Counted from the first letter of the stretch, positions 1 to 9,571 are shown. The stretch: 64,000 nt of DNA from Cryobacterium sp. PH31-O1 (GCF_030063455.1 NZ_JASITB010000003.1:124001-188000), one strand, 5' to 3'. Notes: generated by a model not told the origin, from the letters alone. Made by a program: numbers and translations.

Positions 1-966
1 TCACAACTCATGACGCTCGAACCGGGCGACGTGATTCTCACCGGGACCCCTGCCGGGTCCTCCGTCGTGCAGCCAGGCGACGTCGTCGAGGTCGAAGTGG
101 ATGCCCCCACTGCGCCCGGCGCGCCGAGCACGGGCCGCCTGGTCACGCCGGTCGTCGCCGGCACGGTCGCGATGGCCGAATACGGCGCCGGACCCAAGAT
201 CGACGACCTGCAGCGGGCCGAGGCGTGGGGCTCCGCTGAGACGGCCGGACTACCGACATCGACCGACCCGGCCACCATTTTGACCGACGACCTCAAGGCG
301 AAAATCAATTCGGTCGGTACGGCAACGCTCAGCTCCCAGCTGCGCAAGCGGGGCTTGAACAACGTCTCCATCGATGGTCTGCAATCCACTCGGCCGAGCA
401 TGCGGCTGGTCGGGCTCGCTCGCACCCTGCGGTTCATTCCCAACCGGGAAGACCTTTTCATCTCCCACGGCGGCGGGTACAACGCGCAGAAGCGCGCCTT
501 CGACGCACTCCGCCCCGATGATGTGCTCGTGATCGAGGCCCGCGGCGAGTCCGGCACCGGCACCGTCGGCGACATCCTCGCCCTGCGCGCCCAGGTCAAC
601 GGTGCCGCCGGGCTGGTGACGGACGGTGGGGTACGGGATGTGGCCGCCGTCGCCGCCCTCACGATGCCCACCTACTTCGCCAACGCGCATCCGGCCGTTC
701 TCGGCCGCAAGCATGTGCCGTGGGACACCGACCTCACCATCGCCTGCGGCGGTGCCGCGGTGCAGCCCGGCGATGTGATCGTTGGGGATGCCGACGGCGT
801 ACTCGTGATTCCGCCGGGGTTGATCGAGCAGGTCGTCGACGATGGGATCGAACAAGAACGCGAGGAGACCTTCATCGCCGACATGGTCGCCGCGGGCGAG
901 GGCGTCGACGGGCTGTACCCGATGAATGCGACCTGGAAGGCACGGTACCGCGAATGGGTGAAGTGA
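1..966 (+). CDS. Fumarylacetoacetate hydrolase / RraA-like fusion, 5' end outside window
   Basis: Open from the window edge: codons 1-9 (Ser-Gln-Leu) precede the internal Met at 10, so the true start lies upstream. Visible residues 1-70 are the C-terminal end of a fumarylacetoacetate hydrolase (FAH) fold ([24 protein letters not shown]). After a linker, residues about 88-310 form an RraA/HMG-aldolase-like domain with GDILALRAQ and the [10 protein letters not shown] motif containing the Arg-Asp pair. In homoprotocatechuate catabolism an FAH-family protein (HpaG type) decarboxylates and isomerises the ring-cleavage intermediate, so the FAH part probably fills that step. RraA-like domains include 4-hydroxy-4-methyl-2-oxoglutarate and oxaloacetate-type lyases; the role of this one is unknown. 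Its end overlaps the GntR gene by 13 bp. Confidence 0.8.
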   Translation, partial: SQLMTLEPGDVILTGTPAGSSVVQPGDVVEVEVDAPTAPGAPSTGRLVTPVVAGTVAMAEYGAGPKIDDLQRAEAWGSAETAGLPTSTDPATILTDDLKAKINSVGTATLSSQLRKRGLNNVSIDGLQSTRPSMRLVGLARTLRFIPNREDLFISHGGGYNAQKRAFDALRPDDVLVIEARGESGTGTVGDILALRAQVNGAAGLVTDGGVRDVAAVAALTMPTYFANAHPAVLGRKHVPWDTDLTIACGGAAVQPGDVIVGDADGVLVIPPGLIEQVVDDGIEQEREETFIADMVAAGEGVDGLYPMNATWKARYREWVK

Positions 967-1655
967 CCGGCCTGAGCAAGTCGCAACTCTCTTATCAGTG
1001 GATCAAAGCGCGCATCTCCGACAGCACATTCACGCCGGGCTACCGTCTGGTGCTCGGCGCGATCGGCAAGGAGCTGGGCGTAAGCGCCGTCCCGGTGCGT
1101 GAGGCGATCCGCCGGCTCGAGGCGGAAGGTCTGGTCACCTTCGAACGTAACGTCGGTGCCCAGGTCGCCATGGTCGAGGAGACCGAATACCTCTACACGA
1201 TGCAGACTCTGAGCGTCGTCGAGGGCGTCGCGACCGCGCTGTCGGCGCCCTTCGTCACCGCCGCCGACATCGAAAGGGCCCGCATGGTCAACCAGGAGAT
1301 GATCGCCTCCCTCGAGGACCTCAACCCGCACCGGTTCACCGAGCTCAACCTCGATTTTCACTCCATCCTGTTCGAGAACTGTCCGAACCCGCACATTCTT
1401 GACCTGGTGCACCGCGGTTGGAACCGCATGAACGTCCTGCGCGACTCCACCTTTAGCTTCGTGCCCGGCCGCGCCCGAGAGTCAGTGGCGGAGCACGAGA
1501 ACCTGCTGCAGCTGATCGAGTCGGGGGCGGATACGCTCCAGCTCGAACTGGCCGCGCGCGCCCACCGCACCGGCACGATGGATGCCCTACTCGCCTACCA
1601 GAAGTCGCATCACCCACACACGACACCCCAACCGTCCACGAGAAAGAGATCCTGA
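954..1655 (+). CDS. GntR-family regulator (FCD/FadR type)
   Basis: A 233-residue protein with an N-terminal winged helix (about residues 10-70, including [23 protein letters not shown]) and an all-helical FCD effector domain behind it ([29 protein letters not shown]). FCD-type GntR proteins are usually repressors released by an organic acid. I chose ATG 954, which overlaps the preceding gene by 13 bp; a GTG at 963 is an alternative, and neither has a strong Shine-Dalgarno. The gene sits inside the hpa operon, two bases before hpaE, so it is co-transcribed with its likely targets. The effector (homoprotocatechuate or a ring-cleavage product) is inference. Confidence 0.85.
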   Translation: MGEVTGLSKSQLSYQWIKARISDSTFTPGYRLVLGAIGKELGVSAVPVREAIRRLEAEGLVTFERNVGAQVAMVEETEYLYTMQTLSVVEGVATALSAPFVTAADIERARMVNQEMIASLEDLNPHRFTELNLDFHSILFENCPNPHILDLVHRGWNRMNVLRDSTFSFVPGRARESVAEHENLLQLIESGADTLQLELAARAHRTGTMDALLAYQKSHHPHTTPQPSTRKRS

Positions 1656-1657
1656 CC

Positions 1658-3172
1658 ATGACACAGACGTCTGTGCAGACCACGCACTTTATTCCCGCTG
1701 ACCTACCCACCAACATCCGTCATTTCATCGGTGGAGAGTTCGTCGATAGCGTCGGCGGAGAAACCTTCGACGTGCTCGACCCGGTGTCGAACCAGACCTA
1801 CGCCACCGCGGCCGCCGGCCAGCAAGCCGACATCGACCTGGCCGTCGCCGCCGCGAAGGAGGCGTTCGACCATGGACCCTGGCCGCGCATGCTGCCCCGA
1901 GCTCGTGCCCGGGTGCTGCACCGCATCGCCGACGCCGTCGAGGCCCAGGACGCCCGACTCGCCGAGCTTGAGACCTTCGATACCGGGCTGCCGATTACGC
2001 AGGCGCTCGGCCAGGCGCAGCGAGCGAGCGAGAACTTTCGATTCTTCGCCGACCTGATCGTGGCGCAGGCCGACGACACCTACAAGGTGCCAGGCCGGCA
2101 GATCAACTACGTCAACCGCAAGCCGGTCGGTGTCGCCGGGCTGATCACCCCGTGGAACACCCCGTTCATGCTCGAAAGCTGGAAGCTCGCTCCCGCGCTC
2201 GCCTCCGGCTGCACCGTCGTGCTGAAGCCCGCCGAATTCACGCCGCTGTCGGCGAGCCTCTGGGCGGAGATCTTCGCCGCCGCCGGGGTGCCAGACGGCG
2301 TGTTCAACCTGGTCAACGGCATCGGCGAGGAGGCCGGCGACGCGCTGGTCAAGCACCCCGACGTGCCGCTCATCTCTTTCACCGGCGAGACCACGACCGG
2401 CCAGACCATCTACCGCAACTGCGCCGCGAACCTCAAGGGCATGTCGATGGAGCTCGGCGGCAAATCCCCCGCCGTCGTCTTCGCCGACGCCGACCTCGAC
2501 GCGGCAATCGACTCGACCCTGTTCGGCGTGTTCTCGCTCAACGGCGAGCGCTGCACGGCGTCGAGCCGCATCCTGGTGGAGCGTTCGATCTACGACGACT
2601 TCTGCGCCCGCTATGCGGCCCGCGCCCAGAGCATCGTCGTCGGCGATCCGCACGACCCGAAAACCGAGGTCGGCGCGCTTGTGCACCCCGAGCACTACGC
2701 CAAGGTCATGAGCTACGTCGAGATCGGCAAGTCCGAGGGTCGCCTGCTCGCCGGCGGCGGCCGGCCAGAGGGACTGCCAGAGGGCAACTACGTCTCCCCC
2801 ACGGTCTTCGCCGACGTCGCACCCACCGCCCGCATCTTTCAGGAGGAGATCTTCGGCCCGGTCGTGGCCATCACCCCCTTCGAAACGGATGCCGAAGCGC
2901 TCGCCCTGGCCAACGGCGTGAAGTACGGGCTGGCCGCCTACATCTGGACCAACGACCTCACCCGCGCGCACACCTTCGCCCAGTCCGTCGATGCCGGGAT
3001 GGTCTGGTTGAACTCGCACAACGTGCGCGACCTGCGCACCCCGTTCGGCGGTGTCAAGGCCTCCGGCCTCGGCCACGAGGGCGGCTACCGATCGATCGAT
3101 TTCTACACCGACTCGCAGGCCGTGCACATCACGCTCGCGCCCGTGCACACCCCCCGTTTCGGCGGCAAGTAG
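1658..3172 (+). CDS. hpaE: 5-carboxymethyl-2-hydroxymuconate semialdehyde dehydrogenase
   Basis: NAD(P)-dependent aldehyde dehydrogenase of 504 residues, the usual size. Conserved features: WNTPF (Asn167 in the oxyanion hole), MELGGKSP with general base Glu265, and NGERCTASS with nucleophile Cys299. In the homoprotocatechuate pathway HpaE oxidises the semialdehyde made by HpaD ring cleavage to the dicarboxylate. The family assignment alone would allow other semialdehydes; the HpaE call rests mainly on direct adjacency to hpaD, hpaH and hpaI. The start ATG is two bases after the GntR stop, with a purine-rich upstream stretch. Expected to act in the cytosol as a tetramer. Confidence 0.85.
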   Translation: MTQTSVQTTHFIPADLPTNIRHFIGGEFVDSVGGETFDVLDPVSNQTYATAAAGQQADIDLAVAAAKEAFDHGPWPRMLPRARARVLHRIADAVEAQDARLAELETFDTGLPITQALGQAQRASENFRFFADLIVAQADDTYKVPGRQINYVNRKPVGVAGLITPWNTPFMLESWKLAPALASGCTVVLKPAEFTPLSASLWAEIFAAAGVPDGVFNLVNGIGEEAGDALVKHPDVPLISFTGETTTGQTIYRNCAANLKGMSMELGGKSPAVVFADADLDAAIDSTLFGVFSLNGERCTASSRILVERSIYDDFCARYAARAQSIVVGDPHDPKTEVGALVHPEHYAKVMSYVEIGKSEGRLLAGGGRPEGLPEGNYVSPTVFADVAPTARIFQEEIFGPVVAITPFETDAEALALANGVKYGLAAYIWTNDLTRAHTFAQSVDAGMVWLNSHNVRDLRTPFGGVKASGLGHEGGYRSIDFYTDSQAVHITLAPVHTPRFGGK

Positions 3173-3248
3173 CCGCGCCCAGCATCCGCTTCGCATCCGT
3201 AGCACCCCCCGCACACACCCAGCACGAACCCTCAACGAGGAGAACCCC

Positions 3249-4322
3249 ATGACCAATCCGATCCCCACCCCCACGAGCACCCCGCCCGACATCCTCCGCT
3301 GCGCCTACATGGACATCGTTGTGACCGACCTGGCCCGCTCGCGCGAGTTCTACGTCGATATTCTCGGCCTCGTCGTCACCGAGGAGAGCGACACCGAGAT
3401 CTACCTACGCAGCTTTGAAGAGTTCATTCATCACAACCTGGTGCTGCGCCAGGGGCCGATCGCCGCCGTCGCCGCGATGGCCTTCCGGGTGCGCGCCCCG
3501 GAAGATGTCGACCTCGCCGAGGCCTACTACCAGGAACTCGGCTGCCGCACCGAACGCCGCACCGAGGGCTTCGCGCGGGGCATCGGCGACAGCGTGCGCG
3601 TCGAGGACCCGCTCGGTTTTCCCTATGAGTTCTTCTACTCGACCACCCACGTGGAACGCCTCGCCTGGCGTTACGACCTGCAGGGGCCGGGTGCGCTCGT
3701 GCGCCTCGACCACTTTAACCAGGTCACTCCCGACGTCGGCCGTGGCCGCAAATACCTCGAAGACCTGGGCTTTCGCGTCACCGAAGACATCAAAGACGAA
3801 GACGGCGTCACCTACGCGGCCTGGATGCGCCGCAAGGACACCGTGCACGACACCGCCCTCACCGGTGGCAACGGCCCTCGCATGCACCACATCGCGTTCT
3901 CCACGCACGAGAAGCACAACATCATCTACATCTGCGACAAGCTCGGCGCGCTCCGCAAGAGCGACCTGATCGAGCGCGGGCCTGGCCGCCACGGCGTCTC
4001 GAACGCGTTCTACCTGTACCTGCGCGACCCCGATGGCCACCGCGTCGAGATCTACACGCAGGACTACTACACCGGCGACCCCGACAACCCCGTCGTCACC
4101 TGGGACGTGCACGACAACCAGCGCCGCGACTGGTGGGGCAACCCCGTCGTGCCGAGCTGGTACACGGACGCTTCGCTCGTGCTCGATCTCGACGGCAAAC
4201 CGCAGCCGGTCATCGAACGCACCGAGTCGAGCGAAATGGCCGTCACCGTCGGCGCCGACGGCTTCTCGTACACCCGCAAAGACGACGAGCTGGCCGGCTT
4301 CAAACTCGGCACCACCCTCTAG
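3249..4322 (+). CDS. hpaD: Homoprotocatechuate (3,4-dihydroxyphenylacetate) 2,3-dioxygenase
   Basis: A type I extradiol ring-cleavage dioxygenase of 357 residues built from VOC modules. The 2-His-1-carboxylate metal site is visible at His155 (LDHFNQ), His214 (MHHIAF) and Glu267 (HRVEIYTQ). His200 and Tyr257 also fall where the well-studied Brevibacterium fuscum enzyme has its second-sphere acid/base residues, so numbering matches without gaps. The metal (Fe or Mn) cannot be told from sequence. It opens homoprotocatechuate between C2 and C3 to 5-carboxymethyl-2-hydroxymuconate semialdehyde. The start ATG has a strong GAGGAG seven bases upstream. It is followed by hpaH after eight bases. Confidence 0.95.
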   Translation: MTNPIPTPTSTPPDILRCAYMDIVVTDLARSREFYVDILGLVVTEESDTEIYLRSFEEFIHHNLVLRQGPIAAVAAMAFRVRAPEDVDLAEAYYQELGCRTERRTEGFARGIGDSVRVEDPLGFPYEFFYSTTHVERLAWRYDLQGPGALVRLDHFNQVTPDVGRGRKYLEDLGFRVTEDIKDEDGVTYAAWMRRKDTVHDTALTGGNGPRMHHIAFSTHEKHNIIYICDKLGALRKSDLIERGPGRHGVSNAFYLYLRDPDGHRVEIYTQDYYTGDPDNPVVTWDVHDNQRRDWWGNPVVPSWYTDASLVLDLDGKPQPVIERTESSEMAVTVGADGFSYTRKDDELAGFKLGTTL

Positions 4323-4330
4323 GGAGCAGC

Positions 4331-5116
4331 ATGCTTGACCATTCAGTCATCGAAGAGATCGCCGACGAACTCGTCGCGGCCGGCCAAACCCGGTCGACTG
4401 TTCCCCTGTTGACCACCCGCTACCCCGGCATGACCGTCGACGACGCCTACGCCGTGCAGAGCCTGTGGAAGGAGCGCGGCATCGCGGCCGGCCGCCGGCT
4501 TGTCGGTCGTAAAATCGGCCTGACCTCCAAGGTGATGCAGGTCGCGACCGGCATCACCGAACCCGATTATGGTGTGATCTTCGCTGACGAGGTCTACGAG
4601 AATGGCGCAAGCATCCGTTTCGACAGCTTCTCGAACGTGCGCATCGAGGTCGAGCTGGCTTTCGTGCTCGGCAAGCCACTATCGGGGCCGAACGCCACCC
4701 TGTTCGACGTGCTCGACGCGACGGACTACGTGGTTCCGGCGCTCGAGATCCTCAGCTCGCGCATCGAAATGGCCGGTCGAACGATCGTCGACACCATCTC
4801 CGACAACGCGGCGATGGGCGGCATGGTCGTGGGCGGCACGCCCGTGAAGGTTGGCGACATCGACCTGCGCTGGGTGTCAGCGTTGCTCTACCGCAACCAG
4901 ACCATCGAGGAATCGGGGGTGGCCGCGGCCGTGCTCAATCACCCCGCTGCCGGTGTCTACTGGCTGGCGAACAAGCTTGCCCAGCACGGAACCAGCCTCG
5001 AGGCCGGGGAGATCATCCTGGCTGGCTCGTTCACCCGGCCGATGTGGGTTGAGCAGGGCGACACCGTGCACGCCGACTATGGACCATTGGGAGCCATCAC
5101 ATGCCGATTCGAGTAG
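4331..5116 (+). CDS. hpaH: 2-oxo-hept-4-ene-1,7-dioate hydratase
   Basis: A 261-residue member of the hydratase/decarboxylase branch of the FAH superfamily, close to the usual 260-270. Typical segments are GRKIGLTSKVMQ, EPDYGVIFADEV, RIEVELAFVLGKPL (acidic metal ligands) and EIILAGSFTRP. It hydrates the oxoheptenedioate produced after decarboxylation and isomerisation, giving 4-hydroxy-2-oxoheptanedioate for HpaI. The start ATG at 4331 has GGGAG just upstream. The 3' end overlaps hpaI by 16 bp, indicating translational coupling. Catechol-pathway hydratases (MhpD/XylJ type) are related, but the neighbours favour HpaH. Confidence 0.9.
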   Translation: MLDHSVIEEIADELVAAGQTRSTVPLLTTRYPGMTVDDAYAVQSLWKERGIAAGRRLVGRKIGLTSKVMQVATGITEPDYGVIFADEVYENGASIRFDSFSNVRIEVELAFVLGKPLSGPNATLFDVLDATDYVVPALEILSSRIEMAGRTIVDTISDNAAMGGMVVGGTPVKVGDIDLRWVSALLYRNQTIEESGVAAAVLNHPAAGVYWLANKLAQHGTSLEAGEIILAGSFTRPMWVEQGDTVHADYGPLGAITCRFE

Positions 5117-5922
5117 CAGCAGAGCCGACCTTCCGCGACGTTCTCGCGGGCACCGACCGTGCGCAGATCGGCATGTGGGTATGTTCCGGCAGCGCCCTCG
5201 TGGCAGAAATCTGTGCTGGCAGCGGCCTCGACTGGCTCCTGATCGACACCGAACACAGCCCGAATGGCCTCGAGTCGACGCTCAGCCAGCTGCAGGCCGT
5301 ACACGGGTATCCGATCGTACCGCTGGTGCGTGCGCCGATCGGGGATCGGATTATCGTCAAACAGCTCCTCGACCTCGGCGTACAGAATCTACTCATTCCC
5401 ATGGTCGATACCGCCGAGCAGGCCCACGCCATGGTGGCTGCGGTGCGTTACCCGCCGCACGGCGTACGCGGCGTCGGCAGCGCCCTGGCCAGGGCCTCCC
5501 GGTGGAACCGCATCGACGACTACCTGGCCAGGGCCAGCGAGACGATCTCCCTGTTCGTGCAGATCGAGACAACGGATGCCGTCGCCAACATCACCGAGAT
5601 CGCCAGCGTCGACGGCGTGGACGGCCTGTTCATCGGTCCGTCCGACCTTGCCGCATCGATGGGTTTGCTCGGCCAGCAGGACCACCCCGACGTCGTCGCT
5701 TCGGTTGAGCGGTGTATCCGCACCGTCGCCGCGCTCGGCAAACCCGTCGGCGTCAATGCCTTCGCGCCGGCGACCGCCGAGCGTTACCTGGCGGCTGGTG
5801 CCCGTTTCGTGCTCGTCGGAGCCGACGTGGCCATCCTCGCCCGCGCTTCGGAGTCGCTCGCCGCCACCTTCATCACGAGCGCTACTTCGGCCAAACCCGA
5901 CACGGTGCGGCCGAGTTACTGA
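5101..5922 (+). CDS. hpaI: 4-hydroxy-2-oxoheptanedioate aldolase
   Basis: A class II pyruvate aldolase of the HpcH/HpaI family, 273 residues. Seen: DTEHSPNGLE (substrate/base region), VPLVRAP, LLIPMVDTAEQA, QIETTDAVAN with the metal-binding Glu, and FIGPSDLAASMG with the metal-binding Asp. It splits 4-hydroxy-2-oxoheptanedioate to pyruvate and succinic semialdehyde, the last step of the homoprotocatechuate lower pathway. The start ATG lies inside the end of hpaH with GGGAG upstream. The C-terminal twenty residues after SESLAAT are Ser/Thr/Ala-rich and probably disordered. Confidence 0.93.
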   Translation: MPIRVAAEPTFRDVLAGTDRAQIGMWVCSGSALVAEICAGSGLDWLLIDTEHSPNGLESTLSQLQAVHGYPIVPLVRAPIGDRIIVKQLLDLGVQNLLIPMVDTAEQAHAMVAAVRYPPHGVRGVGSALARASRWNRIDDYLARASETISLFVQIETTDAVANITEIASVDGVDGLFIGPSDLAASMGLLGQQDHPDVVASVERCIRTVAALGKPVGVNAFAPATAERYLAAGARFVLVGADVAILARASESLAATFITSATSAKPDTVRPSY

Positions 5923-5959
5923 GCGAGCGAACTCAGAGACCGAATGCGAGAATAGTCGG

Positions 5960-6700
5960 GTGTCGATCCCAGAATTCGCCGAGCCCGCCGGCACTGCCCA
6001 GCCGGTACCCGCCGCGCACTCGCAAACCCTGTCGCGCGGCATCCGCGTACTGGAAATTCTCGCTGAAATCGACGAGCCGATGAGCATCGTCGAACTCGCC
6101 GCCGCCCTCGACGTGCACCGATCGATCGCCTATCGCATTCTCCGCACTCTCGAAGATCATGGCCTCGTCGTGCGTGACCCGGCCGGGCTGGTGCGGCTCG
6201 GCGCGCGACTGGCCGCCCTGGCGCGCGGGGTGTCCCGCGATCTGCAGGCCGCTGCCCGGCCCGTGCTCACCCGCGTCGCCAACGACCTCGGCATGACCGC
6301 GTTCGTGGCGGTGCTCGACCAGGGTGAGATCTTCACCCTGGTGAGTATCGAGCCGCGGCAGGCCCACGCGACGGTCGCTCAGCAGCCAGGCACGCGGCAT
6401 CCGCTGCACATGGGCGCGCCGGGAATAGCCATCCAATCGGGCTTGGGCGCCGCGCGGTGGGCCGCGCTTGGCCATTCGGAAACCCGCCGCAGTGAGGTCG
6501 GCGAAGTCGCTGCCCTCGGCTACGCCTCGAGCCACGACGAGGTCATTCCGGGCCTGTCGTCGATCGCTGTTCCGCTGCTCGTTCCCGGCGAATCACCGGC
6601 CTCCCTCGCCGTCGTGTATATCTCGAGTCTGCACTCCCCCACCGACATCGGCGCTGTGCTCACCGCGGCCGCGCGCACGATCGTCGCCGAGCTGAGCTAG
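5960..6700 (+). CDS. IclR-family regulator of the hpa region
   Basis: About 246 residues: winged helix at roughly 28-75 (MSIVELAAALDVHRSIAYRILRTLE) followed by an IclR effector domain (VLTRVANDLGMTAFVAVLDQGE, HPLHMGAPG, SIAVPLLVPGE). IclR proteins bind small organic acids and often control aromatic catabolism, which fits its place after hpaI. The GTG start has no Shine-Dalgarno; GAGAAT six bases upstream could be a -10 element giving a leaderless message, so the gene may have its own promoter in the 37-bp gap after hpaI. It converges on, and abuts, the next gene at 6701. Confidence 0.85.
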   Translation: MSIPEFAEPAGTAQPVPAAHSQTLSRGIRVLEILAEIDEPMSIVELAAALDVHRSIAYRILRTLEDHGLVVRDPAGLVRLGARLAALARGVSRDLQAAARPVLTRVANDLGMTAFVAVLDQGEIFTLVSIEPRQAHATVAQQPGTRHPLHMGAPGIAIQSGLGAARWAALGHSETRRSEVGEVAALGYASSHDEVIPGLSSIAVPLLVPGESPASLAVVYISSLHSPTDIGAVLTAAARTIVAELS

Positions 6701-7975
6701 TCACCGCGCCACGCACAGGCTCTGCAGGCCCACCCGAACGGTCGACCCGATATGGCGGGCGCGCAGTTGGGACACGACGCTCGGCTCGTCGGCGTAGGCG
6801 AGGAACTCGCTGTTGTAGGTCTGGCTTGGATAGCCGTCGTCCGCCCAGCCATCGGTAATGCGCAGGAACGCGGCCGCTGCCGCGTCGTAGTTCACGTCCC
6901 AGTCGTCGGTATCGGCGCCGGAGAAGGTGAGTTCCATGCCGTAGCCGATTCCCGAGCCCAGGCAGTCGAAAGCATACGGCGCAGCCACCACGGCCAGGTC
7001 GAGGGCAGCGCCGGGAATGGCCCCCTGCCGTTCCGGCTCCTCGAACGCCGGCCCAAAGCGCGAGGTCGTCTGAGCGACGAACGCCGCAAATTGCTGCTCG
7101 AGCTGGGTCGACGTCAGCGCCGTCGAGGGCACGTCAGGCAGCTCGATGGGCGGCAGCCCGGGCGGCAGTACCAGCTGCACGTCGCCCGCCGGGGGCGTGC
7201 TGCTCTGCGCGCTGTCGGTCGTCGCGGGCACGAACAATTCGCCGTCGCGAATGGTTTTAGCGATCGAACCGAGTCCGAGCGCCAGGGTAAGGCCGAGCAA
7301 CGCGAGAGGTGCAATCAGCACGACCAGCGCGTCGGACGTTGAACCGCGACCCCCCGTTCGCTGGCGCACCTGCGCCACCCAGCCGGCAACACCGACCGCG
7401 AGGGCCAACACCGGAATCACTGTGGCTCCCAGAACCTGCGCGACGTAGCCGGGGAGTTCAGCGGCCGGGTCGACCGCGCCCGGCCTGTCCCAGGCCGCAC
7501 CGATCGCCATTCCGAACATCCACGCCGGTGACAATACGGAGACCACGGCGAGTAACCCGCACAGGCGACGAAGGCGCCGCACCGTGAGTGAGGGCAGGCT
7601 TCCGGCGATATAGGCGAAATTCACACCGGATGCCGCCGGCGCGGTCCTCGGCACCGCACGCACACCGACGACAATGCCGACGACGACAGCCGCCACGGCG
7701 AGTACGAGCACGGCGGAAAGCCCGATCGTCAGTTGGGGATCGGTCGTGGCTACCCAACCGTCATGCACGGTCTCGCAGAGCTGACGCGGCGGAAAGCTGT
7801 CGTAGCGCACGGTGACACCCTTGCCGTACACCGAGGCACACGTCTCGGGGAGGGCGTGGGAGTTGCGCACGAAGATGGCGGTCACGATGGGCCAGATCAG
7901 CATCACGACGACACCGATAATGAGCGTCCCGAGTGCGGCGCGGCCCTTGGCCCGGGGCAATTTCGTGGAGAACAT
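6701..7975 (-). CDS. Multi-pass membrane protein with extracytoplasmic C-terminal domain, unknown function
   Basis: A 424-residue protein. One hydrophobic helix lies near the N-terminus (ALGTLIIGVVVMLIWPIVTAI), then four more at roughly 85-110, 145-170, 185-210 and 220-245, and a soluble tail of about 170 residues starting around the Ser/Thr/Pro segment TTDSAQSSTPPAG. The pattern suggests an anchored sensor or envelope protein; I recognise no family. Start ATG 7975 was chosen because GGAGG lies just upstream and because sequence beyond it is low-quality frame. It is divergent from the MHS transporter across a 234-bp gap and convergent with the IclR gene. Confidence 0.7.
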   Translation of the reverse strand: MFSTKLPRAKGRAALGTLIIGVVVMLIWPIVTAIFVRNSHALPETCASVYGKGVTVRYDSFPPRQLCETVHDGWVATTDPQLTIGLSAVLVLAVAAVVVGIVVGVRAVPRTAPAASGVNFAYIAGSLPSLTVRRLRRLCGLLAVVSVLSPAWMFGMAIGAAWDRPGAVDPAAELPGYVAQVLGATVIPVLALAVGVAGWVAQVRQRTGGRGSTSDALVVLIAPLALLGLTLALGLGSIAKTIRDGELFVPATTDSAQSSTPPAGDVQLVLPPGLPPIELPDVPSTALTSTQLEQQFAAFVAQTTSRFGPAFEEPERQGAIPGAALDLAVVAAPYAFDCLGSGIGYGMELTFSGADTDDWDVNYDAAAAAFLRITDGWADDGYPSQTYNSEFLAYADEPSVVSQLRARHIGSTVRVGLQSLCVAR

Positions 7976-8209
7976 TTCCTCCAAACTAGCGTCCCCTGGC
8001 CCAGAGCACCCCGCCAACACCCCCATACAGGGTGCAATCTGGCACGTCGAATCCCCGGAAAGTAACAATCCCGCACAATACTGACCAATAGGTAGGTAAT
8101 CTTCAATTTTGCTGTCATACTGCCCCAGTGCCTGTTTTTCTCCGCACGATTCACACACTTTGCAGCAGCACCCGACCCAGCACCGCAGTGAAATACGAAG
8201 GGGTATTCC

Positions 8210-9556
8210 ATGGCCTTTACCACCGAGCGCACATCGGCGACCAGCGCTAAACGAAACGAAGAACGGCGGGTGCTCGCCGGCACCATGGTCGGCACCACCA
8301 TTGAGTGGTACGACTTCTTCATCTACGCCCAGGCCGCAGGCCTGGTGCTGGCTGGCCTGTTCTTCGCCCCGCTCGCCGGTGAGAATGCACCGCTGGCGCA
8401 GCTGATCGCCTGGGCCTCGCTCGGCATCAGTTTTCTGTTCCGCCCGCTCGGCGCCATTGTGGCCGGTCACCTGGGCGACAGGATCGGCCGCAAGGCCATG
8501 CTGGTGTTCACGCTCGTCACGATGGGTGCGGCGACGGCGCTCATTGGTTTGCTGCCGACCTTCGATCAGATTGGCGTCTGGGCGCCGATCCTGCTGATCG
8601 TGCTGCGCATCCTCCAGGGCTTCTCGGCCGGCGGCGAATGGGGTGGTGCCGCCCTTATGTCGGTCGAGCACGCTCCGGTCAACAAGCGCGGCTTCTTCGG
8701 CGCCTACCCGCAGATCGGCGTTCCGGTCGGCCTCATCCTCGCCACCGGCGTGATGATCCTGGTCACCACCTCGATGAGCGAAGAGGCTTTCCTCAGCTGG
8801 GGCTGGCGCATCCCATTCCTCGTCTCCGTGCTGCTCATCATCGTCGGCTGGCTCATCCGCCGTGCGGTCGCCGAGAGCCCGGTCTTCAAGGAGATGCAGA
8901 CCCGCAAGAAGGAATCTGCGGCCCCGCTCAAGCAGCTGTTCAAGAACCACTCGCGTCAGGTCATCCTCACCGCGCTGATCTTCATCGCCAACAACGCGGC
9001 CGGCTACATGCTCATAGCGTTCTTCAACTCCTACGCCACCAAGCCCGCCGACGCCGGCGGACTCGGCATGGAGCGCACCCCGGTGCTCATCGCGAGCACC
9101 GTCGCGGCCGTGTTCTGGCTCGCGTCGACCATGCTCGGCGGCATCCTGTCCGACAAAATCGGTCGCGTGCGCACCTTCCAGCTCGGCTATGCGTTCCTGT
9201 TCATCTGGGCCATCCCCATGTTCCTGCTCATCGACACCGGCGACATCGTCTGGTTCGCGCTCTCCCTCATCATCCTGGCGAGCGGGCTTGGCTTCTCTTA
9301 CGGCCCGCAGGCGGCGCTCTACGCCGAGATGTTCCCGGCCCAGGTGCGCTACTCTGGCGTGTCGATCGGCTATGCCCTCGGTGCGATCCTCGGTGGTGCC
9401 TTCGCCCCGCTGATCGCCCAGTTGCTGCTCGATGAGACCGGCCAGACCTTCTCCATCGGCATCTACCTCATGGTGCTCGCGGCGATCTCTTTCGTCGCCG
9501 TTACCCTCGTGAAAGAGACCCGCGGAGTGCCGCTGGGAGTCAGTACCCACGAATAG
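8210..9556 (+). CDS. MFS transporter, metabolite:H+ symporter (MHS) family
   Basis: A 448-residue, 12-helix major facilitator of the ShiA/ProP/KgtP-like MHS group. Diagnostic segments are GTTIEWYDFFIYA in helix 1, GAIVAGHLGDRIGRKAML in the helix 2-3 loop, and GEWGGAALMSVEHAP. MHS carriers import organic acids, betaines or aromatic acids with protons. Proximity to the hpa genes makes an arylacetate such as 4-hydroxyphenylacetate a plausible substrate, but this is inference. The start ATG has GAAGGGG seven bases upstream. A strong rho-independent terminator follows. Confidence 0.88.
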   Translation: MAFTTERTSATSAKRNEERRVLAGTMVGTTIEWYDFFIYAQAAGLVLAGLFFAPLAGENAPLAQLIAWASLGISFLFRPLGAIVAGHLGDRIGRKAMLVFTLVTMGAATALIGLLPTFDQIGVWAPILLIVLRILQGFSAGGEWGGAALMSVEHAPVNKRGFFGAYPQIGVPVGLILATGVMILVTTSMSEEAFLSWGWRIPFLVSVLLIIVGWLIRRAVAESPVFKEMQTRKKESAAPLKQLFKNHSRQVILTALIFIANNAAGYMLIAFFNSYATKPADAGGLGMERTPVLIASTVAAVFWLASTMLGGILSDKIGRVRTFQLGYAFLFIWAIPMFLLIDTGDIVWFALSLIILASGLGFSYGPQAALYAEMFPAQVRYSGVSIGYALGAILGGAFAPLIAQLLLDETGQTFSIGIYLMVLAAISFVAVTLVKETRGVPLGVSTHE

Positions 9557-9571
9557 TTTCCAACCACACGA

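Noticed and set aside
1703-3292. 529-codon leftward frame over hpaE
   Set aside because: Shadow of hpaE, whose catalytic Cys, Glu and Asn motifs are complete on the plus strand.
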